Shown one piece after another: positions 63,795-64,000 of a stretch of DNA of 64,000 bases. The position numbers and the translations under genes were made by a program. How positions within the stretch are numbered: the stretch's first letter is position 1; the number at the start of each line of letters is the position of its first letter. The DNA lies in the NCBI RefSeq assembly GCF_900113945.1, contig NZ_FORG01000002.1, positions 348,155-412,154 on the forward strand, given 5' to 3'. The stretch is from Xenorhabdus mauleonii (GTDB lineage: Bacteria > Pseudomonadota > Gammaproteobacteria > Enterobacterales > Enterobacteriaceae). The notes under the pieces are model-generated. The model searched no databases and was not told where the DNA came from. It worked only from the letters and a program-made list of their open reading frames with translations.

Positions 63795-64000
63795 AAAAAG
63801 ACCCCCAATTCAATTAATGCGACACCATTCGCATCAAACATATAAAAGCCAGCATCTTTGAGTTGCGTGCGATAGCCATTGCCGTACCCGTTGATTTCCA
63901 GAAATCCGGTTTTGGCATCAATGCGGAACCCCTGCCGGTTAGGGATGTAATTGGTGGATTTGATGTCTATCCCCACCAGTAATTTCTGAATCGACGCCAT
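63791..64000 (-). CDS. Phage tail-region protein, possibly cut by window edge
   Basis: A 69-residue frame beginning with ATG on the last base (MASIQKLLVGIDIKSTNYIP) and ending by overlap with the next gene. It may start here or extend beyond the window. Its length and context suggest a small structural or assembly protein of the tail cluster. No domain is recognised. Confidence 0.5.
   Translation of the reverse strand: MASIQKLLVGIDIKSTNYIPNRQGFRIDAKTGFLEINGYGNGYRTQLKDAGFYMFDANGVALIELGVFL

Overview
The window is chromosomal DNA of an enteric gammaproteobacterium, AT-rich compared with Escherichia coli. Gene order follows the E. coli yfhM-to-ssrA segment, but with losses and insertions. The dispersed repeats with TATACCC-type ends, the absence of nadB at its usual place and the protein sequences point to Morganellaceae, most likely Xenorhabdus (Photorhabdus is the alternative). 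This placement is inference from recalled family features, not a database match.

Region by region: (1) 1-4.8 kb: a truncated-by-window alpha-2-macroglobulin lipoprotein, then a stand-alone SseB C-terminal domain; sseA is missing. (2) 5-14.4 kb: pepB, the iron-sulfur assembly operon iscR-iscS-iscU-iscA-hscB-hscA-fdx-iscX with IscR sites, then trmJ and the divergent suhB. (3) 14.5-18.7 kb: an HcaT-like transporter, glyA (PurR box) and divergent hmp (FNR and NsrR sites). (4) 18.8-25.3 kb: glnB, nadE, glrR-qseG-glrK and the GlmY small RNA, whose sigma-54 promoter has three GlrR sites upstream. (5) 25.4-36.2 kb: aadA-like gene, small membrane proteins, purL, mltF, tadA, an HD hydrolase, fosA, an AlkA-type glycosylase and an unknown membrane protein. 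(6) 36.7-46.5 kb: yfhL and the housekeeping cluster acpS-pdxJ-recO-era-rnc-lepB-lepA, then rseC-rseB-rseA-rpoE behind a sigma-E promoter. (7) 46.9-59.6 kb: trmN, srmB, a frameshifted FMN reductase, a lipase-like possible effector, grcA, ung, grpE, nadK, recN, bamE, rnfH-ratA, smpB and ssrA. (8) 59.6-64 kb: an island beginning right after ssrA, with phage tail genes and a cargo gene.

The most unusual signals are: a protein in the tail-proximal cargo position of the prophage whose C-terminus resembles the colicin M catalytic region, with a convergent two-helix membrane protein beside it; two relatives of that membrane protein in tandem near 26.3-26.9 kb; seven 19-bp tandem units in the recN leader between the LexA boxes and the ribosome binding site; an inverted-repeat-bounded element near 36.4 kb; and two families of dispersed palindromic repeats.

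How the genes work together: the isc cluster builds Fe-S clusters and senses them through IscR; GlrK/QseG/GlrR control GlmY, which in enterics governs glucosamine-6-phosphate synthase; RpoE with RseA/RseB/RseC handles envelope stress; SmpB and tmRNA rescue stalled ribosomes. No rRNA, CRISPR array or complete insertion sequence was seen, and I recognised no tRNA gene.
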